Source of the DNA: Eurosta solidaginis
Lineage: Eukaryota; Arthropoda; Insecta; Diptera; Tephritidae
Direction of reading: 5' to 3'
DNA length: 64,000 nucleotides
NCBI RefSeq assembly: GCF_040869045.1
Contig: NC_090322.1
Location: 169,212,672-169,276,671 of the forward strand
Made by a program: the position numbers and the translations under genes. The notes beneath the pieces were generated by a model, which saw nothing but the letters and a program-made list of their open reading frames with translations, did no database searches and had not been told where the DNA came from. Positions 33,162 to 43,601 of the stretch are shown here, piece after piece (within the stretch, counting starts at the first letter, position 1; each line of letters begins with the position of its first letter).

Positions 33162-33774
33162 CCTGGATTAGGGCGTTGGCAGTTCTTGGTAACCGACATC
33201 CCGCCGCCCTCATATGAGGCGAAACGGCGTAGATGTCAGTCCTAACCAGCTCCGCCTCATAGTCGGGCGCTATGGAGTTCGGCTAAGCCCTCACACCAAC
33301 GACAAGGTGCCTACCCTAGTGAGGGATCCGTTTTGGCAAGACAGTTAAATTTTGATATTATTATAAAAATTTTGCAGCGAAAGAAGCAAGTAAAGCCACT
33401 CTTTGATATCCGAACTTTCTATATTGAACAATTAAAATTTATATTCATCATTAAATTTATCAGAAATGTATTAAAACGTTACCAAATAATTAAAAAAGAT
33501 TACCTGAAACAATATGTGGCTGTTAAAAGAGAATTTTAGTTCTATGTTACAATAAAATAGTAAATATTTTGTGTTAATTTTATTGTTAGCTTAGTAAAAA
33601 ACTCATTTAGTTGATGTGAAAAAAAAAATTTTTTGATGTAATCCATCAATAATGATTCATGAATGACACGTCATTAATTCAAGTTAATCAAATGTATTAT
33701 TGGATTTTTTATAGGGGACCCGTAAATTGTTTCGTCCCGGGCCCGGATTTTCTCTCTACGGCCCTGTATATACA

Positions 33775-34592
33775 TATATAAAGACACATAAACGCGTATA
33801 TAGCATATGATTATTCTGCATACTCCTGTAAAAATATTTCTAATTTCTCATTTCATTAAAATTAATCGCTCACTCAATATTTATGACATCTTACTCGTTA
33901 TGCAGCTATCACAATTGCACATGAAAATATCCCCATATAAGCATGCTATAGCCATTTTTGTGACCATTATAAAATAAATAACTGTCCAACTACCGGTTCG
34001 TTGTCATCAACTTGTGTAAAAAGGAAATTATCTCAAGTTCACAAGCATCATAAAATTTTCGAAGTTCACAATTCCATCAACACAAATGATGCCTTTGGTT
34101 ATTTTCTGTTTGTCGAATGTGCAATTTGCACTCAATAAACTTAACTGAAAATGTACACACTTATATACATATATATATATGTACATATGTATGTAGACAA
34201 GCAAAATATATTCATGTTTCTTTTTAGTGTTCCCTGGCTTTCATAGCCTTTATCTTTTAACCTTTGGTCCTTTTTGCAAAATCTCATTATAATATTTATT
34301 CTAAATTGTACTATTTTAACTCCTTTTTATACCAAATATTAAAACAAAAAGTGTTAAACTAATGCATCTGTACCGGTCTTTTCATTTGGTATGGATATGT
34401 CTACGTATAAAAGGTTGATTTTTAATAAAAGAATGTAGTTATGAACCAGAGGAATAGTCAAATATGTATCATAATTTTGTATGTGCAAACATCTTTGCTC
34501 ACGGTATGTAGAAATTAGTAATGTAAGCGTGAGCGTAAGCGTAATCGTAGTCTTTGTAACTGCTAAGCTATACGAGCGATATATTTAGAAAG
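33775..34592. other. AT-rich stretch, nothing recognised
   Basis: No gene, repeat boundary or terminal structure identified. Confidence 0.4.
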
Positions 34593-34602
34593 TAAATGAA
34601 AG

Positions 34603-34981
34603 AATGGCGGCCACCGTGGTGTGATGGTAGCATGCTCCACCTACCACACCGTATGCCCTGGGTTCGCACCCCGGGCAAAGCAACATCAAATTTTTAGAAA
34701 TAAGGTTTTTCAATTAGAAGAAAAGTTTTCTAAGCGAAGTCGCGCTTCGGCAGTGTTTGGCAAGCGCTTCGAGTGTATTTCTGCCATGAAAAGCTCTCAG
34801 TGAAAACTCATCTGCCTTGCAGATACCGTTCGGAGTCGGCATAAAACATGTAGGTTCCGTCCGGCCAATTTGTAGGGAAAATCAAGAGGAGCACGACGCA
34901 AATTGGAAGAGATGCTCGGCCTTGGATCTCTTCGGAGGTTATCGCGCCTTACATTTATTTATTTTTTATTTTTTTTTATTT
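34603..34981 (+). mobile_element. tRNA-derived SINE, copy 3, most complete
   Basis: Has a 10-bp duplication TAAATGAAAG (34593-34602, 34982-34991). The head is GGCGGCCACCGTGGTGTGAT, with A-box TGATGGTAGCATGCTCCACC and B-box GGGTTCGCACCCC, and the full body. The tail after CGCGCCTTACA is T-rich, built from TTTATTT units about 30 bases long, not poly(A). Transcription would be by RNA polymerase III from the internal boxes. Confidence 0.95.
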
Positions 34982-34991
34982 TAAATGAAAG

Positions 34992-35639
34992 CATAGTGTG
35001 GTTCAGTGGTATACTGTATGAAGTACTAAGGAATGTGCAAGCGTCGGCGTAGGGCGTGGTGATTTGTATATTGTATGTAGTACTAGAGAATGAGAGTTTA
35101 AATGAGCGAAATCACACAACAATTAAAGGCAAACACTTCCCTTAGATATAAATTACATTCTCTGACCAGAAACACAATTGTTATGTATGCAAGTGCAAGA
35201 AGAGATTCTTACACTGCTATTTTGTGGGAAATAAAGAGCTATGAGTAATTCGTGATTTTTATTACTGATATACGAAACAGATGTTCAGGCTTAGCTTGAA
35301 ATTTGCTTCTGTTTTGGGTTTTTTTGGTTGTAACATCATTGTACATTATTTGGGGGGATTTATATTAAATAAAGCAGAGAAAAAAAATAATTTTAATAAA
35401 ATGAAACATATTTGAACAAAAAAAGTAAACAAAACCAAATAAAATAAAACAAAATAAATTTTGATTTTGGCGACCTTTTTGTTAACTAATCACTTTTTTC
35501 TTTTTGTGATAAACTCCACGTCAAGTGATACACACGTGTAAAAAATTGTTCACCCTGAAGACGATTACCGTGTGTAATCGAAATATATTGGTAATATATA
35601 AAAAACCCTTGTGTTTTTATTTCAATTCAGACCTCAAAG
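34992..35639. other. Nothing recognised
   Basis: AT-rich sequence with a partly duplicated TGTAT/GTAGTACTA segment near 35015-35090. No gene. Confidence 0.4.
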
Positions 35640-36470
35640 CCAGCTAGAAAAAAAGTGATTAAAACAAAATAAAATAAAATAAAATCAATTAAAATAAAAT
35701 AACATAAAATAAAATAAAGTTAAAAAAATAAAATAAAATAAAATAACATTAAATAAAATAATGTTAAATAAAATTAAATAAAACAACGCAAATCAATATA
35801 AAATAAAATAAAATAAAGTAAAATTAAATTAAATTAAATAAAGAAATAAAAAAACAATAATTTAAAATGAAGTTAAGTAAAACAAAATAAAATAAAATAA
35901 TAATAATTTAAAATGAAGTAAAGTAAAACAAAATAAATAAAATAAAACAAAACAAAATAAAATAAAACAAAACAATTAGCAATTAAGATAAAACAATTTA
36001 AGATAAAATCAAATAAAAAAATGTAATAAAATAAAGTGAAATGAAAAAAAATAAAGTACAATAGAATAAAATTTATAAAAATTAAATTAAATAAAAAATA
36101 AATAAATGGAAATAAAATAAAAGAAAATAAAATAAAACAAAATAAAGTGATATAAAAAAAATTAAATAAAATTTAAAAAATATAAAATAAAATATAATAA
36201 AAGAATTGAATAAAACAAAATGAAATAACGTAAAGTATATTAATATAAAATAAAACAACATAAAATGGAATAACAAAAAATAAAATACAATTAAATGAAA
36301 TAAAATAAAAAAATAATAACTAAGTAAAATAAAGATAGTTAATAAAATAAATTAAATTAATAAAAAAATTACAAAATGAACTGCAATAAAATAAATTAAA
36401 ATTTAATTAAATTAATCAAAATTAAGTCAAACAAAATTAAATTAAACTCAATTAGATAAAATTAAAAATA
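35640..36470. repeat. Degenerate (AAAATA)n tract, about 830 bp
   Basis: Almost only A and T, built from AAAATA/AAATA units with sporadic C and G (ACAAAATAAAAT, GTAAAATAAAG). Strongly strand-asymmetric: one strand is A-rich, the other T-rich. Apparent reading frames are artefacts of the repeat. Confidence 0.9.
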
Positions 36471-36784
36471 AACGATTTTTAACCGACGAGTTATTCGTTT
36501 GTCATCGAAAAGTTTTAAATTAATCATCGAAAAATTATCGCTACAGTATTAATATGTTAACAATTTCACGACTCTACAAAAAAATTTGTTCTTTGTCCTA
36601 AAGCTTACTTCATGCTTTTTTGTTTTATTATAAACAAAAACGAAAAGATATTACCCTTTTTTCGGTATAAAGTTTGCTTTCGTAATAGTTATAGTAGCAA
36701 TACTCATGGCACTACAGGTGTTTTGTTGTGTTGGGCAATTTATTAAAGTTTGAGATATAAAATATGAATTAAATACATGTCTCA
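36471..36784. other. Nothing recognised
   Basis: Short AT-rich spacer before the pseudogene exon. Confidence 0.4.
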
Positions 36785-37479
36785 TCCTCTGTGAAGCCAA
36801 CGAAGCATATTTTGGCTGTCCTGTTTGGAATCAATACCAGACATAGGCTCCACATGTTGCTTGTAGTTTTTGTAATAGATGTTTAGAAAGTAAGCAAATT
36901 TTATTTAAATAGTAAATTAAATAAATTAGACATATTGATTTCTCTTTCTATATTTTAGGTTGGTATCGAGGTGAGAAAAGATCTATGAAATTGCAACACC
37001 AAGAATTTGGCGAGTACAAAAGACCACGTTAAAAACTGCTACTTTTGCATTGTGAATCCGAGTAAAAGACGTAGAGGTAAAAATGCAAAACCTATCGAAT
37101 ATCCTGATATTGAATCTTCTTTTGCTCCAGTCGCACACGATCTGACACGACCAGTACCAGAGCCACCGAAAAAATTATCGCAGAGAATTGGATCATCTCT
37201 TAGTTCTTATAAAAGCAATGCCCATAAGGAGTTTTTACCGACACCAGAACAACCAAAACATCATTTCATCACTACTAAAGATTTTAATGACATGAATAGA
37301 GATTTAAATTTACCAAAAAGGTAAAGCAGATCTTTTAGGCTCTTCTTCGAACAGCGTTATCGAGGCCAATATACTGAAAACATGATGGGAGACTATATTT
37401 GGGGTTTATTGAGGGATAGTACCTATGAACGTAAAAGAAAAAGTAAAAGTATACACATAATTTTCCACGTCTTTTAAGT
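36785..37479 (+). pseudogene. Spliced pseudogene of an uncharacterised, repetitive arthropod protein family
   Basis: Exon 1 (about 36785-36889) reads CEANEAYFGCPVWNQYQT, then an in-frame TAG where the family has Trp, then APHVACSFCNRCLES. A GTAAGC donor at 36890 and a TTTTAG acceptor at 36957-36958 join in frame to WYRGEKRSMK. Exon 2 continues, after a shift near 36995, with DHVKNCYFCIVNPSKRRR and YPDIESSFAPVAHD, up to KADLLGS in another frame near 37330. It then jumps directly to FEQRYRGQYTENMMGDYIWG, which in the family lies near the C-terminus, so several hundred residues are deleted. From memory, related proteins occur in many copies in arthropods and cnidarians; function unknown. The intron excludes a processed copy. 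Confidence 0.6.
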
Positions 37480-37732
37480 TATTTCGATATTAAAACTCAA
37501 TAAAAATATTTATTTAAATTGTTTCATTTTCAAGTAAAAATTAAAACCGCATATTTTGAAAAATTCCATTCAAGCGGTTTCCTAAATAGGAAAGCAAACT
37601 TTTTCAAGCCATATATTTTTTTTCGTCAAATTCCGACCTAAAGAATTGAAATTTAATGCTTTGAAGTCAAAGTCAAATTTTGTGTTGACCTGTGTTTTTT
37701 ATCGAATTCTTATCAGTTTCTTATATATATTA

Positions 37733-37975
37733 GAATGGGTAGATTCATCGCGCCATCGATTTTTCGATAGGATTTGGGGTCACTACGCATACCCAAAAAA
37801 ATAATTTTCGAGCCTGCGAAATTTCATTTTTTTTTACTTTTTTGACTTTATTTTTAAGGGTTTTTTCATGACCTACTAAAAAAATGTTCATATGTATACC
37901 CTGTCCGACCCAAAAACGTCCGCTAAAAACGTTGGTATACATGAAAATTTTAAAATCAAATTAAAATTTTATAGT
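37733..37975. mobile_element. Palindromic mariner-like MITE, shortened copy
   Basis: Matches the left arm of 38951-41536 (CGCGCCATCGATTTTTCGAT, ACTACGCATACCCAAAAAAA, CCTGTCCGACCCAAAAA), then jumps at about 37931 past the central hairpin to the inner part of the right arm. TA precedes it at 37731. The centre has been deleted. Confidence 0.75.
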
Positions 37976-38108
37976 GTTCATAGTGTTTAATGTGACAAAG
38001 TGTACCACAAATCGATGGTACCGATTTTCTATCTAATTAATGGTGTAATTTTTGTAAATTTTATTTATTTTTCATTTGTAATTTTGTCAACCGCCACATC
38101 TAAAAATA

Positions 38109-38157
38109 TTACGCCCCTGATGATGCCAAGGAAATTTGGCGAAACGTTGGGCCGTAA
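38109..38157 (+). ncRNA. Hammerhead ribozyme candidate (Penelope-type minimal form)
   Basis: The conserved core parts are all present in order. Stem I 5' strand is TTACGCCC (38109-38116). The CTGATGA core follows (38117-38123), then T and stem II GCCAA/TTGGC (38125-38129, 38136-38140) with loop GGAAAT. GAAA (38141-38144) is followed by CGT, giving the minimal palindromic stem III ACGT with the preceding A, and T at 38148 as the predicted cleavage position. Stem I 3' strand is GGG-C-CGTAA (38149-38157), pairing with the 5' strand over 8 bp with one bulged C. Such ribozymes with minimal stem III are known in the terminal repeats of Penelope-like retroelements. No reverse transcriptase or GIY-YIG frame was found nearby. 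Confidence 0.75.
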
Positions 38158-38464
38158 GGTGGAATAAACTTTGTTTTAATTCGCACTACAACGAAATAGA
38201 TCAGAATAGTTTAAAGGAAACTTAATCTCCGAAAATTTTTTTAGTAGGTATAACCCTGCTACTTTATCTATTAAAAAATTTAAACGACCAAAAGGCAAGG
38301 TTAAACTAAGTCGACCTTAACTGCAGCTTAAATTCACAAAGAAAATGTAAGCAAAAATTTTGCCTTCAATGTGGCTAATTAGAAATAGTTGTCTTAAAGA
38401 AAAATTTGATAAATAGCGTTATAAAGTATGATATAAATATACTGACAATTACCTTAGTAGTATG

Positions 38465-38548
38465 GTTTCATTTGAAATGAAAAAAGTTTCATTTGACTTG
38501 AAAAAAGTTTCATTTGAAATGAAAAAAGTTTCATTTGACCTGAAAATG
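38465..38548. repeat. Four 21-bp tandem units
   Basis: Units at 38465, 38486, 38507 and 38528. Units 1 and 3 read GTTTCATTTGAAATGAAAAA and 2 and 4 read GTTTCATTTGACYTGAAAA, so there is a 42-bp higher-order period. TTTCATTTGAAATGAAA is itself nearly palindromic. Confidence 0.9.
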
Positions 38549-38948
38549 CTATATGAGAGCTATCTATTTGTTATCAAATGGAGCTAAATGTATTTAGAGG
38601 ATTTATTTGCTTAGGTGCGACAATATTTTGAACAAAAAGAAAGTATGCAAGTTGTGTAGAGTAAATTTTACACAATAAGTTTCACATTCGCCCTTCCTTT
38701 GAAATCGCTAGTACTTAAGTGCCTACTTTATTTACATTTTGCACTCATAAACCTGCAAATGGCAGTGGGCAGTTTCATAAAAGCGCAGTGGCTACTAAAA
38801 GCAAACACCTCAAATCTACAGCACTCAACCCTTAATTGAATAGATAACAAACTTAAATAAATGCCATACACAACACTCAATCCCACCTTATTTCCTGTTA
38901 TACTAAGAAAACAAAAACCAAGTTAACCCAAATGGCCAACTTGCACAC
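38549..38948. other. Nothing recognised
   Basis: No gene or repeat identified between the 21-bp units and the palindromic MITE. Confidence 0.4.
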
Positions 38949-38950
38949 TA

Positions 38951-41536
38951 GGGCGGGTCGATTTGTATAGACGAAAGTTAACCGATATCACGCCATCGAT
39001 TATGCGATAGGACTTGGGCTCAGGAAAAAAGTTCCACTACGCATACCCAAAAAAATAAATTTCGAGCCTTCGAAATTGAATTTTTTTAAATGTTTTTCGA
39101 CTTTGATTTTTAAGGTTTTTTTCATGAACTACTAAAAAAAGTTTCATATGTATTAGAGGTTTACGCCGATCACTTTATAGGCGGCGGCGGCGTAGGCGGC
39201 GCGCCGACGTACGCCGGTGTTCTTACTTTAAAAGCTTGAATTTTCTATTTAAAAAAATAATATTTAGGAAAGGTTTTGTTTATATGTATTTAAGGAAATC
39301 AACGTGTTGGCCATTTCGGAAAGATCCGGGGTTTTTGCATCAAAATCTCGCAGACCGTTCAAAAATTTTCAGGAGTAGCTCCTTGCGAAGGGATTGTCCC
39401 TCGTTCGCATGCTCCAGAGAGGCTTCGAACCTAACCCCGGTCTTTGGAATTGTTACTGCTGCGTCTGCTGAAAAGAAATAGAGATACATTAAATAGTCAC
39501 ACTTTTGCCTGTATATCTCGTGCAAAGCGTAGTTTCACCTAGGGTTAACTCCTAATAATCGTCGCGAACACAATTTCTTTAAATCATTTGTCGCTCCTTG
39601 GGGGTCACGCATAAAGGCGACTTAGGGTTGCTATGAATGGTCTATTAATACTCATGACTATCGTGCACAGGGCGCCTCCAGTTTTTTCGGCTGTTTTTAA
39701 GAGCTAAAATTTCCGATGTGCGAACAGTAGAAATCCCTACCACCAGTCGCTACCACGCCTCCTGAGCCTCACACCATATGCCAGTACAGAAGCTATAGGA
39801 TTGCGACTTCGAACTCATACCTTCGTCGACGTCACTTTCCTAGAAGCTCCAGGTGTAGCTCCAAAGACTTTCCAACGGATGCTTTTGTCGCGCTATGCTG
39901 CCGAGCTACACTTTGAAACGTTAGGAAGTGACTATTCGGCCAAAGATGCCGCCCTCGAAATCATAAGCAGTCTAAGTGGATGTCATTGCGTCATGGGTGA
40001 AAATCCGTATAATCCTCGGCGCATCTACATAATTAAAATTTTACAAGGACCCTGGATAAAATTTTAAAAATGTAGACCAAAGATTGCAGACGTTTGTGTT
40101 CACAACATTGATTTCAATAGTCTTCGTTAAATCTAATTTAGAATGAAAGTCGACGGATTTTAAGTTGAAAGTTGTTAACTACTGTTTTCCGGCCTTATGA
40201 TATAGGAGCTCATTATGGATGACCGCGTAGCTTCAGTTTTCAGACAAGTTCGACTGTCCGCTGCGTTAGGGTAATATCACACACGGTCATTAGTTCCACT
40301 GTCTTGGCAAAGATTTTGCTTCACCACTTTGAGTGTTCTTGCGAAGGACAAAGCTTCACCTGGTAAATATATGTGCCTACGTATTCACAATTGTAAAAGC
40401 AGCCGTAACGTGTAGGTGATATTTAAACTTGGTTGATAGGCTATAATCAATGTGATTCACTCCAAGGGACTAGTTTTGGGTAGGGCCGCCAACTTTAGGA
40501 AATGTCAAACCGGGAGACTTGGGTGTTGAAGGATGAAGTGTGAAAATCAAAATTAACATTTCAGACGCTATTGTATAGTTTCGCAAATAAACAACAGATG
40601 TTTGAATGTAAACCCAAGTGATTTTTCAAACCCTTCTCATAAGTACATATATCCTCAACTTAAGTATGAGGTAAGAATAATTTCAAAGGAGTGTTTATGC
40701 CCCTAGAACCTACTAAAGGATTTTGCATCACTGATTTCGCTTATTCTTGAGGACAGCTTATAAACATGTTCGCCTTGAGTCATTTTATTTGAATTAATTG
40801 TTCATTACTAATTTTTTCAAAAACGCAAAGTGAGCATATAAATTTATTATATAAATTTTCTTTTAGTATTTTGTTTTAATAACTTGGTGAATTGGGTGAT
40901 GGAAAGTCCGTGTTAAGCTGGCATCGAAAGCGCCTGTTATTTTAAATAACTTTTGAATAGTTATAAAGAGTTAAATTTCGCAATTAGTTTCTTATAACTG
41001 GCAGTGATGCGCATCCGTTGATACCACTTTCGACCATATCCGAACAATTTTCGACATGAACATAAAATGGCCTAAACAGTCTTAAACGAGTAGAAAATAT
41101 AGTACGCGCCCGACGCCGCGCCGCGACGCCGATATTTTTGACATTCGGCGGCGGCGTGCGAAAAACGACGAAAATCGGCGGCGGCGGCGGCGTTTATCGG
41201 CGGCGTATATCTCTAATATGTATACCCTGTCCGACCCAAAAATTTCCGCTAAAAAGTTGTCGATAACAGTTTTTTGAAAAACAAATATCGACAACGTTTT
41301 TAGCGGACATTTTTGGGTCGGACAGGGTATACATGAAAATTTTACATTCAAATGGAAATTTTTTTAGTACATCATGAAAAAAAAGCTTAAAAATCAAAGT
41401 AAAAAAATTAAAAAAAATAAATTTCGCAGGCTCGAAAATTATTTTTTTGCCTATGCGTATTGGAACTTTTTTTTCCTGAGCCCAAATCCTATCGAAAAAT
41501 CGATGGCGCGATATCGGTTAATAAATCGACCCACAC
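38951..41536. mobile_element. Palindromic mariner-like MITE, split by a hAT
   Basis: TA flanks both ends (38949-38950, 41537-41538). The left arm GGGCGGGTCGATTTGTATA is mirrored at the right end (AATAAATCGACCCACAC), and the arms stay complementary for over 200 bases, meeting at a central hairpin around 41270 (TTGTCGATAACAG...ATATCGACAA). Without the hAT insertion at 39154-41215 plus duplication it is about 516 bp. Non-coding. Confidence 0.85.
39154..41215. mobile_element. Non-autonomous hAT element, 2062 bp, GC-rich ends
   Basis: Perfect 8-bp duplication ATATGTAT (39146-39153, 41216-41223). Termini TAGAGGTTTACGCCG and CGGCGTATATCTCTA are inverted. Both subterminal zones are packed with GGCGGCGGCG (39179-39225 and 41105-41210), unlike the AT-rich surroundings. 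The interior, about 39230-41090, holds no transposase I can recognise. Short open frames at 39801-40067 (88 codons, plus) and 39236-39481 are unlike any family I know; captured host sequence is possible. Confidence 0.9.
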
Positions 41537-41538
41537 TA

Positions 41539-42067
41539 TTGCACACCATTGCACACAACAAGCTTAAGCATATTGAATTCTCACTCTGCGTTGATAAATT
41601 GTTGGTAGATATTTTCATGATACGCATATTACAATACAGACAAATTAAATTTAAGCCCAGGATTACGTTGCCCTTAAAAGTACCCGTGATTTGTGACTTG
41701 CTGATATGGACTCAGCAACTTTCAAGAAAATCGCATAAGAATAAGTCTAGCGTATCCTAATAGCATGGTCTTTGTCGCCCAAATCATTCATAAAAAATGT
41801 CCTTTGTGACTTGTGATTGAGTGTTGTTGTATATGTGGCGCCATTGTGCTCTTTTCGAATTTGAGTAAATAGCGACCAAGACAAAAGTAAGTGAAGTATA
41901 AAAAAAAATTTACACAAAAAGATTTAACCAAATGTGACGAATTATTTAATATAAAACATGCCAACCAACACTCAACAACAACACAAACACACACATATGT
42001 ACATTAAGTGAAGGAAAAATATATAAAAGTAGCTGTGAGTCTGCACAAAATCCTGTAATGTTTTTAA
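41539..42067. other. Nothing recognised
   Basis: AT-rich; no gene or terminal structure. Confidence 0.4.
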
Positions 42068-42995
42068 ACCCAGCTGTACTTGTACACAGGGTATTATAAC
42101 TTCGATTGGATAACGGTCGGTTGTACAGGTATAAAGGAATCGAGATGGACTTCCATATATCAAATCAGTGAATCGAAAAAAAATTTTACTGGGCCATGTC
42201 CGTCCGTCCGTCCATCCGTTACCACGATAACTTGAGTAAATATTGATATATCTTCACCAAATTTGGTACGCGAGCTTATCTGGGCCCAGAATTGATTGGT
42301 ATTGAAAATGAGAGAAATCGGATGATAACCACGCCCACTTTATATATATATGTATAACACTTTGGAAAACACAACCTGATTATTTAGTAAATAATACACC
42401 TAGATGTTGAAATTTGACGTGTGGACTGATATTGAGAGACTCTTGATAATAATTAGAAAAAAAATTTTAAATGGGCGTGGCACCTCCCACTTGTGATATA
42501 ATCAATTTTACAAATATTATTAATCATAAATCAAAAATCGTTAAACCTATCGTAACAAAATTCGGCAGAGAGGTTGCCTTTACTATAAGGAATGCTTTGA
42601 AGAAAAATTAACGAAATCGGTTAAGGACCACGCCCACTTTTATATAGAAGACTTTTAAAAGGGTCGTGGACAAATTAAATAAGCTATATCTTTGCCAAAA
42701 AGAGCTTTATATCAATGGTATTTCATTTCCCAAGTGGATATAAAACAATAAATAGGGAAAACTTCAAATTTTAAAAAATGGGCGTGGCACCGCCCCTTTT
42801 ATGACTAAGAAATTGTCTATGTTTCGAGAGCCATAACTCGAAGAAAAATTAGTTCAGAATAGAACCATATGTATATGTATTATTGCGCAGCCTTGTAACA
42901 CTATGAAGCACAAAACAAACAACAACAGCATTTCAAGTGTACAGCTGGGTATGCAATGTTCGGTTTCACCCGAACTTAGACTTCCTTACTTGTTA
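42068..42995 (-). repeat. Repeat A, copy 4
   Basis: Reversed copy, close to 2419-3532 through most of the body (GAAGAAAAATTAACGAAATC and CCTTTACTATAAGGAATG are shared). Head at 42984-42995 (TTACTTGT reversed) with hairpin GTTCGG/CCGAAC. Its subterminal inverted repeat ACCCAGCTGTAC (42068-42079, inverted at 42939-42950) is a perfect 12-bp match but differs from that of copy 2. Confidence 0.85.
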
Positions 42996-43334
42996 TTTTT
43001 ATTCATGAATTGCTAGACTGTTAAGGATAATAACATAGCAGATTGAAGAACAACGACAAATGGCTTTTAATAATTTTACTTGTAAAGAATACGTTAATAC
43101 AACAAAGAACGAAGGCGAAACATAACAATCACAACAATAACAACTTAATGTATAAATTCAATGGTGTCGTTGATTTGAAAACAAGAATTAATGACAGCTC
43201 AGAGGACATAAACAATAAAGAAAGCATTGACCTACGAATAGATTGGTGGGCGTTAAGAGCTTAACACCAACGCTTATTTATCAAATATTTCATTAAAAAA
43301 ATGTTCAATACATTTTAGCACCTGAGTGTTTATA
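42996..43334. other. Nothing recognised
   Basis: Includes a 73-codon plus-strand open frame at 43043 that looks like chance. Confidence 0.35.
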
Positions 43335-43601
43335 CCTTTCATGAAAATGATATGGTATATTAACTTTGTCACGAATCTCAAAATTGTAAGTCCTTAAAGG
43401 CAAATAAATAAACCCACCAATAATTATACCGAAATGATCAGGATCAAGAGCAGAGTTGATATAGCCATGTCAGTCTGTCCGTCTGTCTGTTTGTATGCAA
43501 ACTAGCCCCCAATTTTTGAGATATATTGATAAAATTTGGTGAGCAGATGTATTTAGGTGTCCAATTAGACATTTTTCGGAACCGGCCGGATTGGAGCACT
43601 A

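Larger units (their letters stand above)
27705..33323 (-). mobile_element. LOA/R1-type LINE, near full length, 5619 bp
   Basis: Flanked by a perfect 15-bp duplication GGATCCGTTTTGGCA (27690-27704, 33324-33338). On the minus strand it runs from a 5' leader (33323 to 33162) through ORF1 and ORF2 to a short 3' untranslated region (27807-27705) ending in ACCTACCTACC-type simple repeats. ORF2 has an N-terminal AP-like endonuclease, reverse transcriptase and a C-terminal RNase H, the order of the LOA/I/R1 groups. Partial relatives lie at 4570, 18592, 46665 and 60851. Confidence 0.92.
23875..33440 (+). pseudogene. hAT transposase, ZMYM1-like, split into three segments
   Basis: Segment 1 (about 23875-24252): LYQSPDYLNDFDIG, then FPRDCHDEAFP and NGEKM*RGWLVWS, as in the TTF-type zinc-finger region. 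Segment 2 (26036-27704): ETQK...LFLGERGLAFKGES and YDPILRDHLEKV, GYDNGANMKGAYNG (about 26620), then the C-terminal TVASGERSFS-like region (about 27590) and a final DPFWQ. Segment 3 (33325-33440): the frame resumes after the LINE with DPFWQ repeated by the duplication and a Lys-rich tail. Several internal stops and shifts; dead. Confidence 0.85.
23607..33766 (+). mobile_element. Composite hAT transposon (ZMYM1-like), 10.2 kb with nested insertions
   Basis: Termini CAGGCCCGAAGAGAGA (left) and TCTCTCTACGGCCCTG (right, inverted); both are followed inward by CCCGGGCCCGG-type sequence. The flanking 8-bp duplication TATATACA (23599-23606, 33767-33774) is perfect, though low in complexity. Removing the insertion at 24253-26035 and the LINE at 27705-33323, each with one copy of its duplication, leaves about 2.74 kb, a normal size for this family. 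Confidence 0.9.

Noticed and set aside
34985..35015. TGGTTCAGTGGTATAC, resembling a tRNA A-box
   Set aside because: No B-box, acceptor stem or cloverleaf partner follows.
35873..36276. Long minus-strand open frames rich in Phe, Leu and Tyr
   Set aside because: They are translations of the (AAAATA)n tract and carry no protein signal.
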